Assembly: GCA_019057385.1 (NCBI GenBank)
Contig: JAHQJS010000007.1
Coordinates: 310,001-374,000, forward strand
Source of the DNA: Candidatus Borrarchaeum weybense
Lineage (GTDB): Archaea; Asgardarchaeota; Sifarchaeia; Borrarchaeales; Borrarchaeaceae
DNA length: 64,000 nt
Reading direction: 5' to 3'
Below the pieces are notes generated by a model. The model was given only the letters and a program-made list of their open reading frames with translations, did no database searches and was not told the origin of the DNA. This document shows, piece after piece, positions 1 to 8,756 of the stretch (positions are counted from its first letter, which is position 1; every line of letters starts with the position of its first letter). A program made the translations under genes and the position numbers.

Positions 1-1
1 C

Positions 2-706
2 GGGATATTATTAGCTGCTTTTGGCACACGACAAGTCCCTTATACAGATTATGAAACCTATTCGGCGCAAAATTCTACGGTAATAGTAAATGAAGCTAGT
101 AAAATTTCAAATAATGACTATTATGCATACTATAGGGATTTTGATGCAGGAGAACAATTAAAAATAGAATTTAGTGCTGTGAGCGACCTTTCAATTTGGG
201 TTGAAAACGAAGACGAATACTATAAATTTACAAGCTCTCAGTCGCATTCTGGTATTTGGGCTGCACTTGATGTTACTAGCGCTGAAGCAACTGTTACCAT
301 CCCCAATGATGACTATTACTATGTCGTGATCTTAAATGAGAATACTCATTCTGTGGAATACGATCTAAAGGTTACTGAATATTGGACATCTCTTGAAACT
401 AGAGAGATAATTCGTTATAGGCCTGATTACACATTAAATTTCGTTGGCGTTGCCATTGTCTTTGCTGGAGTAATTTTGACTGTAGTAGGAGCAGTTACTA
501 AACCTTCAGATTTAGAAGACTATGAAGATGATGAGGAACTCTCAACTCTGCAACCTACGCCAATTATAACAACAGCTGATACTGATGGTGAAACTGAGTT
601 ACTAGAAGTAATGGAAAAAGTGCCATCTGAAATAATTTGTCCAAACTGTGCCTCAGAAATCGACGCGGAGACTACTTTCTGTCCTTATTGCGGATCAAAA
701 CTATAA
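2..706 (+). CDS. Membrane-anchored protein with C-terminal zinc ribbon (5' partial)
   Basis: The frame is open from the window edge, so the N-terminus is missing. The visible part is a beta-rich, Tyr/Asp-rich extracytoplasmic-type domain (first ~140 residues). One hydrophobic segment follows (LNFVGVAIVFAGVILTVVGAV region, around nt 437-500), then an acidic linker, then a C-terminal zinc ribbon with two CPxC pairs (CPNC and CPYC). A sensor domain, one membrane span and a cytoplasmic zinc ribbon is a common build for archaeal membrane proteins of unknown role. I do not recognise the specific family. An internal GTG at 179 could be mistaken for the start, but the same frame continues upstream with protein-like sequence. 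Confidence 0.75.
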   Translation, partial: GILLAAFGTRQVPYTDYETYSAQNSTVIVNEASKISNNDYYAYYRDFDAGEQLKIEFSAVSDLSIWVENEDEYYKFTSSQSHSGIWAALDVTSAEATVTIPNDDYYYVVILNENTHSVEYDLKVTEYWTSLETREIIRYRPDYTLNFVGVAIVFAGVILTVVGAVTKPSDLEDYEDDEELSTLQPTPIITTADTDGETELLEVMEKVPSEIICPNCASEIDAETTFCPYCGSKL

Positions 707-737
707 TTTCTCTTTTTCGTTTTTTCAACAACTATAT

Positions 738-1304
738 TTAAGTTGAAATTCGACTCATAAATTCATTTTTGATCTTTTTTGGATGCCAAGGAATGTTTTC
801 GAAAGGAGGATCACCTGGTTGTACTTTTACATGTAATATCTGTAAACCATTTCCTTTCAAAAGCCAATTCAATTTTTCCTGAATAACTGTTTTATTATCA
901 TTACTCTGAATAGATACAGTAGTTTCTACACCTATACCACGTATCATAGTTTCATAATTGATAACAGAAGAAACGGTTGGTTGCCCGCCTGTTGTTGCAT
1001 ACAGTTCATTATCAATTATCAAGATTTTTAGGTTTGAAGGCTTTAAACTGGAGACAGTTGACATAGATCCGAGGCCCATCAAGAAATTGCCATCGCCTGT
1101 AATAACAATAACCTTTCTATCAGGCTGCGAAATTGCTAAACCCAAACCTACTGCCATCGGTAGCCCCATACTTCCTCTGAGATAAACCTGTGGCCTAGGT
1201 AAACAATGAAATACTTGTCTACTAATATTTCCATTTGAACCTACTATCAGTTCATTACCTTGAAGAAAAGTTCCTAATAATTCGATTATCTCGTGTCCCT
1301 TCAT
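738..1304 (-). CDS. comE: ComE-like TPP-dependent decarboxylase, beta subunit
   Basis: This is the catalytic thiamine-diphosphate half of a sulfopyruvate or phosphonopyruvate decarboxylase-type enzyme, about 188 residues. The TPP/Mg motif is visible as GDG at residues 70-72 followed by DNELYATTGGQ near residues 98-108. The start is set at the ATG whose ATGA overlaps the stop of the upstream alpha subunit; an upstream ATG at 1340 would overlap far more. ComDE converts sulfopyruvate to sulfoacetaldehyde in coenzyme M synthesis, and close relatives decarboxylate phosphonopyruvate. The sequence alone does not separate these substrates. No other CoM or phosphonate genes are adjacent. Confidence 0.85.
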   Translation of the reverse strand: MKGHEIIELLGTFLQGNELIVGSNGNISRQVFHCLPRPQVYLRGSMGLPMAVGLGLAISQPDRKVIVITGDGNFLMGLGSMSTVSSLKPSNLKILIIDNELYATTGGQPTVSSVINYETMIRGIGVETTVSIQSNDNKTVIQEKLNWLLKGNGLQILHVKVQPGDPPFENIPWHPKKIKNEFMSRIST

Positions 1305-1801
1305 TTTTTGCTTAGCACCCCCTTCGTTACGAGTAGGCAAACCGGTCTCATTGTAACATTCATTTTATTTATTGCATTTTCAAGTGTACTTTGCCAATTT
1401 TCTTCCTTTAATTCCCAATAAGGGACACGATATGCTCTTAAAGCATCTTCAGTAACTTCTCCCATAATTGAGTGCTCTGGAAAGTCCTTATCAGGTTCTA
1501 ATCCTCTCCAACTAACAAGTAAGAGAATAGGGATTTCATAAAGTTGTGCGAGAGAAGTTAATGCATCTCCAATAACCGCAAATCCTGAGTTCTGCATTAT
1601 TACCATGCCTTTTTTTCCACCAAAATGGGCACCGCAAATTACGCCAATTGCTTCGTCTTCACGTGTTGCAGGTACGTATCTGATCTCTTTGCCAACTTCA
1701 AAAGCTGTAAGCAAGTCTTTAAAATAAGAACATGGAACACCTGAAGCAATGCTAAACCCTTGCTGCTTAAGTGTATTCAAGAACTCATCTAGGGCAATCA
1801 T
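1301..1801 (-). CDS. comD: ComD-like TPP-dependent decarboxylase, alpha subunit
   Basis: This is the N-terminal (pyrimidine-binding) half of the split TPP decarboxylase, 166 residues, the usual size for ComD. It shows the conserved GxP at the N-terminus (ASGVPCSYFKDLL), the acidic cofactor-activating region (ATREDEAIGVICGAHFGGKKGMVIMQNSG) and LLVSWRG. It overlaps the beta subunit by ATGA, so the two are translationally coupled and form one heteromeric enzyme. A TATA-like stretch (AATATATAAA on the minus strand, about 1862-1872) lies about 60 nt upstream. The substrate, sulfopyruvate or phosphonopyruvate, is unresolved. Confidence 0.85.
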   Translation of the reverse strand: MIALDEFLNTLKQQGFSIASGVPCSYFKDLLTAFEVGKEIRYVPATREDEAIGVICGAHFGGKKGMVIMQNSGFAVIGDALTSLAQLYEIPILLLVSWRGLEPDKDFPEHSIMGEVTEDALRAYRVPYWELKEENWQSTLENAINKMNVTMRPVCLLVTKGVLSKK

Positions 1802-1861
1802 ATTCTCACAGAGATCTTTTTTATTTTTAAATGTAATGGTTCTTTGTCAAAACGTGTGGAC

Positions 1862-1872
1862 TTTATATATTA
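1862..1872 (-). promoter_or_regulatory. TATA box for comDE
   Basis: AATATATAAA reads towards comD about 60 nt upstream of its ATG. This is a typical archaeal promoter core. Confidence 0.4.
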
Positions 1873-1940
1873 TTTTAAATTGTTGCTTCTACCCCCCAAG
1901 AAACTCGCACTTTAGTATAAGAGATGTGTTTGACTTTTTG

Positions 1941-1959
1941 CCCGCCCATCCCGGGCGGG
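1941..1959. repeat. GC-rich perfect hairpin upstream of a small ORF
   Basis: CCCGCCC and GGGCGGG form a perfect 7-bp stem with a 5-nt loop, in otherwise AT-rich DNA, about 20 nt before the ATG at 1980. On the minus strand it reads GAACCCGCCC...GGGCGGGCAAAAAGTCA. This vaguely resembles the right-end hairpins of the mobile elements described elsewhere, but there is no matching left end. Confidence 0.5.
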
Positions 1960-1979
1960 TTCTCCTTCGGTGAGATATT

Positions 1980-2276
1980 ATGACTGAAATCATGCCATTG
2001 CCCAGTGCCGAAATGGTTCAAAAAGACTTGAAAAAACTATATATGAAATTGGCTCATCTAAAAATGGAAAAAATAAAATTTGAAAAAACAATCGAAGATA
2101 TCCTTCATGCATTCGACACAAGAGAAGCCTTGAGATGGGGAAAAGCCAAAAAAATTGAACAAATAGAGCGCTTAAACAGATATATTCTTCAATATAACCA
2201 AGTAAGAAAACATCTTATAGAAATAAATAGAAAGATGCGGGTGTTAGAAGAACAAGAATCAACTAATCCACTATAA
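1980..2276 (+). CDS. Small coiled-coil protein, unknown
   Basis: A 98-residue, highly charged, Lys/Glu-rich, predominantly helical protein with heptad-like spacing over most of its length (about residues 12-90). I recognise no domain. It sits alone between the divergent comDE pair and the CPBP protease. The 19-bp GC hairpin just upstream overlaps its likely leader. It is probably a genuine gene because the codon pattern and amphipathic helices look protein-like, but the function is unknown. Confidence 0.55.
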   Translation: MTEIMPLPSAEMVQKDLKKLYMKLAHLKMEKIKFEKTIEDILHAFDTREALRWGKAKKIEQIERLNRYILQYNQVRKHLIEINRKMRVLEEQESTNPL

Positions 2277-2623
2277 AGAGTAAAAATTATTTATATAAGT
2301 CTTTTATTCTCTTATAGGGTTTTATTTACGAGAAACAGCATTTTATTGGTTTACAATATACTAAAATGATACAATAGCCATTTATTGTGTCATCCGTTAA
2401 TTAAAAGTTCTGTCGGGTAGGGAAGAAAAGTATTTAATTCTTCTTATCTTTATCCTCGCCATTTCAATTAATAATGGAATTATAAGTAGATAGTTTGATA
2501 ACTGCTCACCAATTAGTGATTTATGCAAAGTCAAATAGCGAGAGGTATTTTACGAAAACTTTCGCAACTATTATATATCCAGAAGCACATATCAATGAGG
2601 CATAAATCCTAGTGGGGGTTCAA
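2277..2623. other. Intergenic region, no gene seen
   Basis: About 350 nt of AT-rich DNA with short TATA-like stretches (for example GTATTTAATT near 2428). No supported ORF or RNA was seen. Confidence 0.6.
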
Positions 2624-3475
2624 ATGAAACGGATTTCTCAGCCTGAGGATCGAAATTTAGTGTTATACTATATAATTACAATCGCCTTTACTTGGTTTTT
2701 TTGGATATCTGAAATCTTGGCTATGCAGGGACGACTGGGCTCTTCCATTTTTACCGACTTTCTCTTGAGCCCGAACAATCCTGCTGCATGGGGACCGCTT
2801 ATTGCGGCGGTGGTGCTCACTTATTGGAACGCAAGAAAAGAAGGAGTAATCAAACTCTTGAAACGAGGGATCGATTTTCGCTTCCCTAAAGTATGGTGGA
2901 TCCCCACTATCTTGTTCTGGCCTGCTATCATGGGAGGAGGTCTTCTAGTGGCATTTCTTGCAGGAGAGCAGATACCTACGTTGTTCTGGGTAGCTAATCC
3001 TTTATTAATTGTTTCTTCCTTTGTTCTGATCCTCCTATTTCAGGGACCACTACAAGAAGAATTTGGCTGGAGAGGCTATGCACTCGATCGACTTCAAGCC
3101 CGGTTTAATGCCCTTATATCCAGTATCATTTTAGGATTGATGTGGGTGATTTGGCATATCCCTTATATGTTCTGGTTAAGTGATGAGATCATTTATGAAA
3201 TCTTTTGGGGTTTCCTGCTTTCAAATATCTTGATAACCATTGTATTCACTTGGTTGTTTAATAATACGGGTGGGAGCGTTCTAGTTACACTCATTAATCA
3301 TGCCATGTTCATTTTAGCCGTTATCATGTTTCCAGCCCTGGAAACCGCAGCAGGTAGTCTCTTTTACTTGGTTGTCCTTATCGCATCCATTATTGCAATA
3401 GTATTAATTTGGGGTCCTAAACAACTAATGCGTGAAGCCAAAGAGCAGGAACTTAGTACTAAAGTGGAAAATTGA
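2624..3475 (+). CDS. CPBP family intramembrane metalloprotease
   Basis: A polytopic membrane protein of 283 residues with about seven to eight hydrophobic segments. It carries the Abi/CAAX-protease signature: EExxxR as EEFGWRG near residue 145, a second motif WHIPYMF near residue 180, and NHAMF near residue 226. These Glu and His residues form the membrane-embedded metal site in the Rce1/CPBP fold. Family members cleave prenylated or membrane substrates, or act in bacteriocin self-immunity; the substrate here is unknown. The ATG at 2624 is chosen because GGGGGT lies about 7 nt upstream; a GTG at 2612 is less likely. It is monocistronic in this view. Confidence 0.85.
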   Translation: MKRISQPEDRNLVLYYIITIAFTWFFWISEILAMQGRLGSSIFTDFLLSPNNPAAWGPLIAAVVLTYWNARKEGVIKLLKRGIDFRFPKVWWIPTILFWPAIMGGGLLVAFLAGEQIPTLFWVANPLLIVSSFVLILLFQGPLQEEFGWRGYALDRLQARFNALISSIILGLMWVIWHIPYMFWLSDEIIYEIFWGFLLSNILITIVFTWLFNNTGGSVLVTLINHAMFILAVIMFPALETAAGSLFYLVVLIASIIAIVLIWGPKQLMREAKEQELSTKVEN

Positions 3476-3598
3476 GTCCAAATTAAACTCCCACCTTTCG
3501 GAAGGGATCTTCTCGTAGATAAAAGGTAGACTTAAATCGCCTTCGATAGTTATAACTAGAATGACTGAGTTCTTTTAAATTGATAAAGGCGAAGAATT

Positions 3599-6079
3599 TT
3601 GAAACAGATTTTTAAGGACAAGACAGAAGAAGAAATCCATCAATTCATTAGAGACTTTGTTAGGACCGTTTCAACGTATCCCGATTCTGATAATAGTGCA
3701 AAAAATCTTTCTGATGTTTTTTTAAAGATATATGGGTTCTCCATTGGAGATCCACACATAATTAAGGATGCCCTATTTGCTCAGGCTGGACTAGCACTCC
3801 TTTTAAGCAGTATCTACTACGAGAGCATTCGATATGAGTATAATATAGAAGGACTTCTCACTATTATGAGAGATGTTGGAGGAAGAGCAGCAATTGAACA
3901 AGCTATAGAATTGATTTTGAATAAAAAAGCTGAACCTATTTTTACTATAACCAAAGCAATACTTAGAGCAGTTCCTTCAATTGAAGAACTGTTCAATGAT
4001 TTAATAAAATTAGCCGTGAAACTTTCATCAAAAAGATATTTATTCAGAAGAGATTTTGCAGGAAAAATTTACCATGATATTGTAGGAGATTGGGCGATTA
4101 AAAAGGGATTGGCTGTATTTTTTACTCAGGTTCCATCCGCTTATCTTCTTCTAAGCCTTATAAATCCAAATCCAGTAGAGGAAGAAGGAAAATTAAAACT
4201 TCCTAGAATATGTGATTTTGCATGTGGAAGTGGTACACTTCTAACAGCAGCGTATAATGTTACTAGATCTAAATATGATTCATATTTATTGAAAACTCAT
4301 ACTAGTAAAACGCCAAAAGAGATTAATGAAGAGTTTCACAAAGCATTCATTAAAAATTGTTATGCTTTCGATGTTTTAAAGTATGCTACCCAGATAGCAC
4401 GTCTTACACTAGCATTACACTGTCCTGAAATTCCATTAGAAGATTTTAAATCCTATACGATACCTTTAGGTATTAGGAAAGAATCAGGTAGAGAAATAGT
4501 ATCTTTAGGATCACTAGAGTTTGCTAGATCATCTCCTAGGCTTGAGAAGAATATAATTAAAAAGTGTGAGATGCAAGAGGAAAAAGAACATGTCTACATC
4601 GAGCCTTTCGACCTAGTAGTTATGAATCCTCCTTTTACTGGTACAAGTGAGAGAAAAAGAAAAGGACGAAAAGTCGAAGGTCTATTCGGTTTTATGACTG
4701 ATAAAAAAATCCTAGAAAAAATCAAGAAAGATTATCAGTATTTAAGCCGGGAAGAAATAAAGAGAGTTCTGGAGACCAACGCACTAAAATTTTTGGAAGT
4801 ACATCCTCTGGAAAGACTGCTAGCCGATAGATCCTCACCTTATAGAAAGATTTGGCCTGCAGGAGAGCCTCTTCCATTCCTTTATCTCGCTCACAAATAC
4901 ACTAAAGTCAATGGCACAATCGGATTCGTACTTCCTAAGAGCTTTCTTTCGGGTATTACCTGGTTTCTGGCGAGAACTTTGTTAGCCTCAGACTATCATG
5001 TAGAAACAATCGTTGTAAGTTATGACCCAGAAATGGGATACAATTTTTCAGAGTCAACAGACCTTAGCGAGTGTCTTTTGATAGCTACCAAGAAAAATGA
5101 GCATATAGACGAGGAAAAAACTAAATTTGTCATGCTGCTGAGCAAACCAGAAACCGATATAGTAGCAACATCTCTTACCAAAAAAATCTTTCAAGGAAAA
5201 TCCTATGTGGAAATTGATGGTGCTTCTGCTTTTGTTATAAATATTGGAAGAGAAGAACTTATAGATAATTTAGATAATTGGGGAAGATTTGTATCCCTAC
5301 CAAACCTGAAAATCTTGAAGATATTAAACCAATTACTGAAAGGGGAGATTAGAGTCGGTGAAACAGTAAGAAAGTTCCCTATAACCAAGTTAGATGAACT
5401 AATTTCAACGATCGGAATAAATCGTTGTGAACTCGGGAACAATTTCAACAAAGTAGGCAATAAGGTTTCTGGTGCCTTAAGAATTTTACTCGGAGGAGGA
5501 GAAGAGAATAGAAAAAAGATGAGCCTATCACCAAACCAATATGCACTCCCAACTAAGAGAGGAGAAAGGATATTTCAACAAAAAGCAGGGCATTTATTAG
5601 TACCCGATAGAATCCGGTGGGATACAACTCACGTAATTTCACTACTTTCCAAGGAAAAAACTTTAGGAAATATGTTTTTTGCGATAAATCTCAAGAATGA
5701 GAACCCCAATAAACTAAAAGCTCTTTGTTTATGGCTTAATACAACTTGGGGTATTCTGACAGTTCTTTCAAATAGACAAGAGACAGAAGGAGCTTGGACA
5801 AGTTTGGTGATGGGACATTGGAGGACACTTTCAGTCTTGAACGTGGATGAAATATCCAAAGAATGCTTGGAAAAACTGGCACAGGTTTTCGATAGTTTTA
5901 AGAAAATCGAATTAGGCAGAATACCACATCAGTACAATGTTGAAAACGAGTCGTATAAAATAAGGCTGGATTTGGATACAACCGTCCTTGAGACATTAGG
6001 AATTGAAGTAAGAGAAGAAGATCTTACATCTCTCTATCAAGAAATTTATTCTTCTTTTGAGCAGTGGATAGGACTTTGA
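3599..6079 (+). CDS. N6-adenine DNA methyltransferase, large orphan (type I/IIG-like)
   Basis: An 826-residue protein. A helical N-terminal region (1-200) includes an FFTQVPSAYLLLSL segment in the place where HsdM-type enzymes have YTP. The SAM-binding motif FACGSGT lies near residue 208 and the catalytic NPPF near residue 343. The C-terminal ~400 residues have the look of a target-recognition or specificity region. This is the layout of Eco57I/type IIG or HsdM-related gamma-class methylases. No PD-(D/E)XK nuclease motif, HsdR, or separate specificity subunit is visible beside it, so it may be a solitary methylase. The start is TTG, since an in-frame stop at 3584 leaves no ATG nearby. Confidence 0.8.
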   Translation: MKQIFKDKTEEEIHQFIRDFVRTVSTYPDSDNSAKNLSDVFLKIYGFSIGDPHIIKDALFAQAGLALLLSSIYYESIRYEYNIEGLLTIMRDVGGRAAIEQAIELILNKKAEPIFTITKAILRAVPSIEELFNDLIKLAVKLSSKRYLFRRDFAGKIYHDIVGDWAIKKGLAVFFTQVPSAYLLLSLINPNPVEEEGKLKLPRICDFACGSGTLLTAAYNVTRSKYDSYLLKTHTSKTPKEINEEFHKAFIKNCYAFDVLKYATQIARLTLALHCPEIPLEDFKSYTIPLGIRKESGREIVSLGSLEFARSSPRLEKNIIKKCEMQEEKEHVYIEPFDLVVMNPPFTGTSERKRKGRKVEGLFGFMTDKKILEKIKKDYQYLSREEIKRVLETNALKFLEVHPLERLLADRSSPYRKIWPAGEPLPFLYLAHKYTKVNGTIGFVLPKSFLSGITWFLARTLLASDYHVETIVVSYDPEMGYNFSESTDLSECLLIATKKNEHIDEEKTKFVMLLSKPETDIVATSLTKKIFQGKSYVEIDGASAFVINIGREELIDNLDNWGRFVSLPNLKILKILNQLLKGEIRVGETVRKFPITKLDELISTIGINRCELGNNFNKVGNKVSGALRILLGGGEENRKKMSLSPNQYALPTKRGERIFQQKAGHLLVPDRIRWDTTHVISLLSKEKTLGNMFFAINLKNENPNKLKALCLWLNTTWGILTVLSNRQETEGAWTSLVMGHWRTLSVLNVDEISKECLEKLAQVFDSFKKIELGRIPHQYNVENESYKIRLDLDTTVLETLGIEVREEDLTSLYQEIYSSFEQWIGL

Positions 6080-6124
6080 CTGCCCGTCAAAGGTAAAAAT
6101 CCTCTCACAATATCATGAGGTTAG

Positions 6125-6328
6125 TTAGAACTGAGATGCGAATATTATAGCGATCACTATAAGTAAAATCCCCATGGCAATTAATAATAATGCTCCAATT
6201 AGTGTATCGGGTATTATCCAATAACGAATTCCAACTAATGATAAGACACCAAGCACAATCTCTATGATCCCGCCAATTATTACAATTAACCAGATCCAGT
6301 AAAAGATGTTAATTGACCGATTTTCCAT
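6125..6328 (-). CDS. Small two-span membrane protein
   Basis: 67 residues with two strongly hydrophobic segments (about residues 9-32 and 40-65) separated by a short polar turn. A strong Shine-Dalgarno sequence (AGGAGGGAT) lies at proper spacing before the ATG, which supports real translation. It matches no family I recognise. It is convergent with the methyltransferase gene. Confidence 0.65.
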   Translation of the reverse strand: MENRSINIFYWIWLIVIIGGIIEIVLGVLSLVGIRYWIIPDTLIGALLLIAMGILLIVIAIIFASQF

Positions 6329-6388
6329 TAGTAAATATCCCTCCTTTTTGTTACATCCGTCATTTTCATTTGTTCCTGAGTATTTAAC

Positions 6389-6833
6389 TTTGTCGGCGGG
6401 AAGTCTCCTTCCGAAAGGGAGAGGATGAAAGCCGATGGCTTTTTATAGTTTTTTGGAAACTTATAGATGGTACCGCGAGTGTACCCGTAATGCCCGACTG
6501 GGTGGAGGCATATCCTCCTGTAAGCGACCAGTCAGCAAGTGACAGGGCTAAACGTGAGGAAGCCCGTGCATGAGGTCTTATCCGGCGAGGCAAGATATTC
6601 CCCTTATTGTGTGCAGCTGGCTAACCTGTCGAACAGACAGACAGGTAACAGATCAATAGCCTTCTGCAGGCAGCTAATCAAGGGGCAGGATAAGGGTGAG
6701 CAGCGTGTGCAACCTGGCAAGTTTCCGTAAGCCCATACCTGTAGTGATAGTGGCGAAGCGTCGCCTCCCGTGAGGGAGCGAGAACTACAATGGAAAGCTG
6801 GAAGCCCCATCCTAAAGGGTGGGGAGGATGTCA
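6389..6833 (+). mobile_element. Element A: tnpB-less IS200/IS605-like element with structured RNA body
   Basis: A GC-rich block (~445 bp) in AT-rich DNA. The left-end hairpin is at 6399-6431 (GAAG-TCTCCTT...AAGGGAG-AGGATGAAAG). The right-end hairpin is at 6801-6833 (GAAG-CCCCATCC-TAAA-GGGTGGGG-AGGATGTCA). The left flank TTTAAC matches the T(A/T)AC-type flank of the sister elements, and the right end finishes in TCA like copies B and D. The interior contains further stems and no ORF of substance. The build is that of an IS200/IS605 derivative that has lost tnpA and tnpB but keeps both ends and an omega-RNA-like body. Boundaries are inferred by comparison of the copies. Confidence 0.6.
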
Positions 6834-6969
6834 CTGGTTTTCTATTTCAGTATCTAATAACTTTTATAAGAATAAAAAAAGTGAGTTTTTATTAAATATC
6901 GGAAAACCAATCACCAAAATTAAGAGTTTTGGAGATGTCTTTTGAGCATCAGGATAGGAGTGTGTTAGA

Positions 6970-7746
6970 TTGGAATACACAGAAATTTTAATTGAATATG
7001 AAGAGCAAGTAGCAAAAATCGTATTAAATCGCCCTGAGAAATTTAATGCATTATCCTTGAAGCTTCTTGAAGAGTTGGTTGATGCATTACAACACATATC
7101 AACAAATAAAGAGATCCGGGTTGTTGTGATAAAAGGTGCTGGACCCTGTTTTAGCACAGGGCACGATCTTTCGGAGATGGTTGGTAAGGAAATTACCCAG
7201 TATAAGAGGATTTTTGAAACGTGCGGTAAAATGATGAAATGGTTACAAAAAATCCCGCAACCAACTATTGCTCAAGTCCATGGATATGCCATGGCAGCCG
7301 GATGTCAATTTGTCGCGGCCTGTGATCTCGCAGTTGCTGAAGATGGAGCTAAATTTAGCACCCCAGGTGTAAAAATTGGCTTGTTTTGCACTACCCCAGG
7401 GGTTCCATTGGGACGAAACATTGGTAGAAAACGTGCTTTGGAGATGCTGTTTACAGGACGTTTTATCACTGCCCAAGAAGCTTTTGAATTTGGTCTAATA
7501 AACCGAATAACCTCGAAAAACAAACTTGAAGCCATTACTCAAGAATTGATTGACCCCATACTCCAGTCAAGTCCTCTAACCGTTCATTTGGGAAAGCAAG
7601 CATTTTATAATCAGATGAATATGACAGAAGAACAAGCATATGCCTATGCGATCAATACGATCGCATTAAATCTCGCTACACACGATGCCCAAGAGGGGAT
7701 TTCAGCATTTCTTGAAAAAAGAACACCTAAATGGAAGGGATTTTAG
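6970..7746 (+). CDS. Crotonase-fold protein, ECHDC3-like
   Basis: 258 residues with the crotonase fold. It shows the CoA/oxyanion region GPCFSTGHDLSEM (about 57-70), HGYAMAAGCQFVAACD (about 100-115), and FSTPGVKIGLFCTTPGVPLGR followed by LEMLFTGRFITAQEA. The last blocks and the C-terminal DAQEGISAFLEKR are close to the ECHDC3 subgroup. Both glutamates of classical enoyl-CoA hydratases are replaced (GGGCE is AAGCQ and PEI is PGV), so hydration of enoyl-CoA is doubtful. The start is TTG with an AGGATAGGAG stretch upstream. Its promoter region lies just downstream of element A. Confidence 0.85.
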   Translation: MEYTEILIEYEEQVAKIVLNRPEKFNALSLKLLEELVDALQHISTNKEIRVVVIKGAGPCFSTGHDLSEMVGKEITQYKRIFETCGKMMKWLQKIPQPTIAQVHGYAMAAGCQFVAACDLAVAEDGAKFSTPGVKIGLFCTTPGVPLGRNIGRKRALEMLFTGRFITAQEAFEFGLINRITSKNKLEAITQELIDPILQSSPLTVHLGKQAFYNQMNMTEEQAYAYAINTIALNLATHDAQEGISAFLEKRTPKWKGF

Positions 7747-7751
7747 CAAAT

Positions 7752-7870
7752 TCCGAGCGAAATCGGGTTTGTACACTCCACAGGATGAATGCAGACACCG
7801 TTCAGAGTGATTCCTTACTGCAAAATTGCTTAGATGCTGATCATTCGACCGAATGGAAGCAGTAATCAGG
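7752..7870. ncRNA. Candidate structured RNA or paired stem region
   Basis: CCGA/TCGG form a small hairpin at 7752-7765. TTACTGC (7815-7821) pairs perfectly with GCAGTAA (7859-7865) and encloses an inner CATTC/GAATG hairpin (7842-7855). It sits between two genes and could be an untranslated RNA or a 3' processing structure. There is no firm family match. Confidence 0.25.
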
Positions 7871-7929
7871 TCTGAGAGAGATGAGATGAAAAAAAATCAA
7901 CTCCGTTCTTATATTTGGGATTAGTAATA

Positions 7930-8121
7930 ATGCAAGCCGTTCATAGCATTGAAGAATACCTTTCTGGTTTTCCTGAGTTCTTTAGAGATATGACCCGTCT
8001 TATCCATAACGAGCTAGGGGTTTTTTCAATAATACACATGACTGAACAAACATTTGTCATAGTGAACATCATTCTGATTGTTTTCCTTCTGGTTATTTAC
8101 AAATCCAATAAAAAACATTAA
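7930..8121 (+). CDS. Small membrane protein with HxxEE motif
   Basis: About 63 residues with an N-terminal VHSIEEYLSG segment and one C-terminal membrane span (IVNIILIVFLLVIY) followed by a basic tail. The HxxEE signature is typical of the N-terminus of larger polytopic HXXEE proteins, so this may be a truncated member or a stand-alone small form. The ATG at 7930 is used; a TTG at 7915 in frame adds five residues. A TATA-like CTTATATTTG lies immediately upstream, so the transcript may be leaderless. Confidence 0.45.
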   Translation: MQAVHSIEEYLSGFPEFFRDMTRLIHNELGVFSIIHMTEQTFVIVNIILIVFLLVIYKSNKKH

Positions 8122-8270
8122 TCGATCGTCCTTCCATGATGTATACATTCCTAATGCTCTCTTTTAAAAGATTTTTACACCAAATATCCATTTTTGGATC
8201 AATCATGAAGTTGAATTTATGGAAAAATTAGTTATGAAAATGTTTGATATAGTTGTGCAAAACTGGTTCT

Positions 8271-8756
8271 CTAAAATATTTTTGGTATAAATCTCTGTGG
8301 TACTCGTCGCATATATTCTTCGTATTCTTTTCCAAATTTTTCCTTCAGAATTTCTTCCTCTTTAATTGCCGTCAATACAGTAAATATGCTAAAAATAACT
8401 ACTGGGACTAAGAGCCATACAATTCCCCAAGCAAATGCGAAACCGAAAAATATCAAGATCAAACCAAAGTAGCCAGGATGTCTTATCTTCGAATATATAC
8501 CCTTAGTTATAAGTTCTTCAATCTTTTCTGATTGTTGATGCATTTGTTTGTGAATTTTATGAGAGTATTCGTGGATTATCACTCCTATTATCAGCACAAT
8601 TGCTCCCAATATATTTGTAATGGGATAAAATGGTATAGTTAAGAGATGAAATATGGTGCCTATAATACCTATCACGATCAGTATTGGCCATTCGATTAAA
8701 ACTCGTATAGTTGGTTTTACTAAAAGATACTTATCTATAAGACTATTTTCTCTCAT
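8271..8756 (-). CDS. Isoprenylcysteine carboxyl methyltransferase-like (ICMT/PEMT) membrane protein
   Basis: 161 residues with four to five hydrophobic segments. The conserved C-terminal signature of the ICMT/phospholipid methyltransferase family is present: GIYSKIRHPGYFG (RHPxY, about residues 90-105), then the acidic IKEEEILKEKFGKEYEEYMRRVPRF end. The family transfers methyl from SAM to membrane-embedded thiol, carboxyl or amine substrates. The substrate here is unknown. The gene stands alone, and a long AT-rich spacer separates it from the next minus-strand gene. Confidence 0.8.
   Translation of the reverse strand: MRENSLIDKYLLVKPTIRVLIEWPILIVIGIIGTIFHLLTIPFYPITNILGAIVLIIGVIIHEYSHKIHKQMHQQSEKIEELITKGIYSKIRHPGYFGLILIFFGFAFAWGIVWLLVPVVIFSIFTVLTAIKEEEILKEKFGKEYEEYMRRVPQRFIPKIF

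Noticed and set aside
958..1185. Plus-strand ORF within comE
   Set aside because: Antisense shadow of a clear TPP enzyme gene; no ribosome site.
6384..6834. Several 60-76 codon ORFs within element A on both strands
   Set aside because: They follow the GC-rich structured body; no domain, poor composition, inconsistent between copies.
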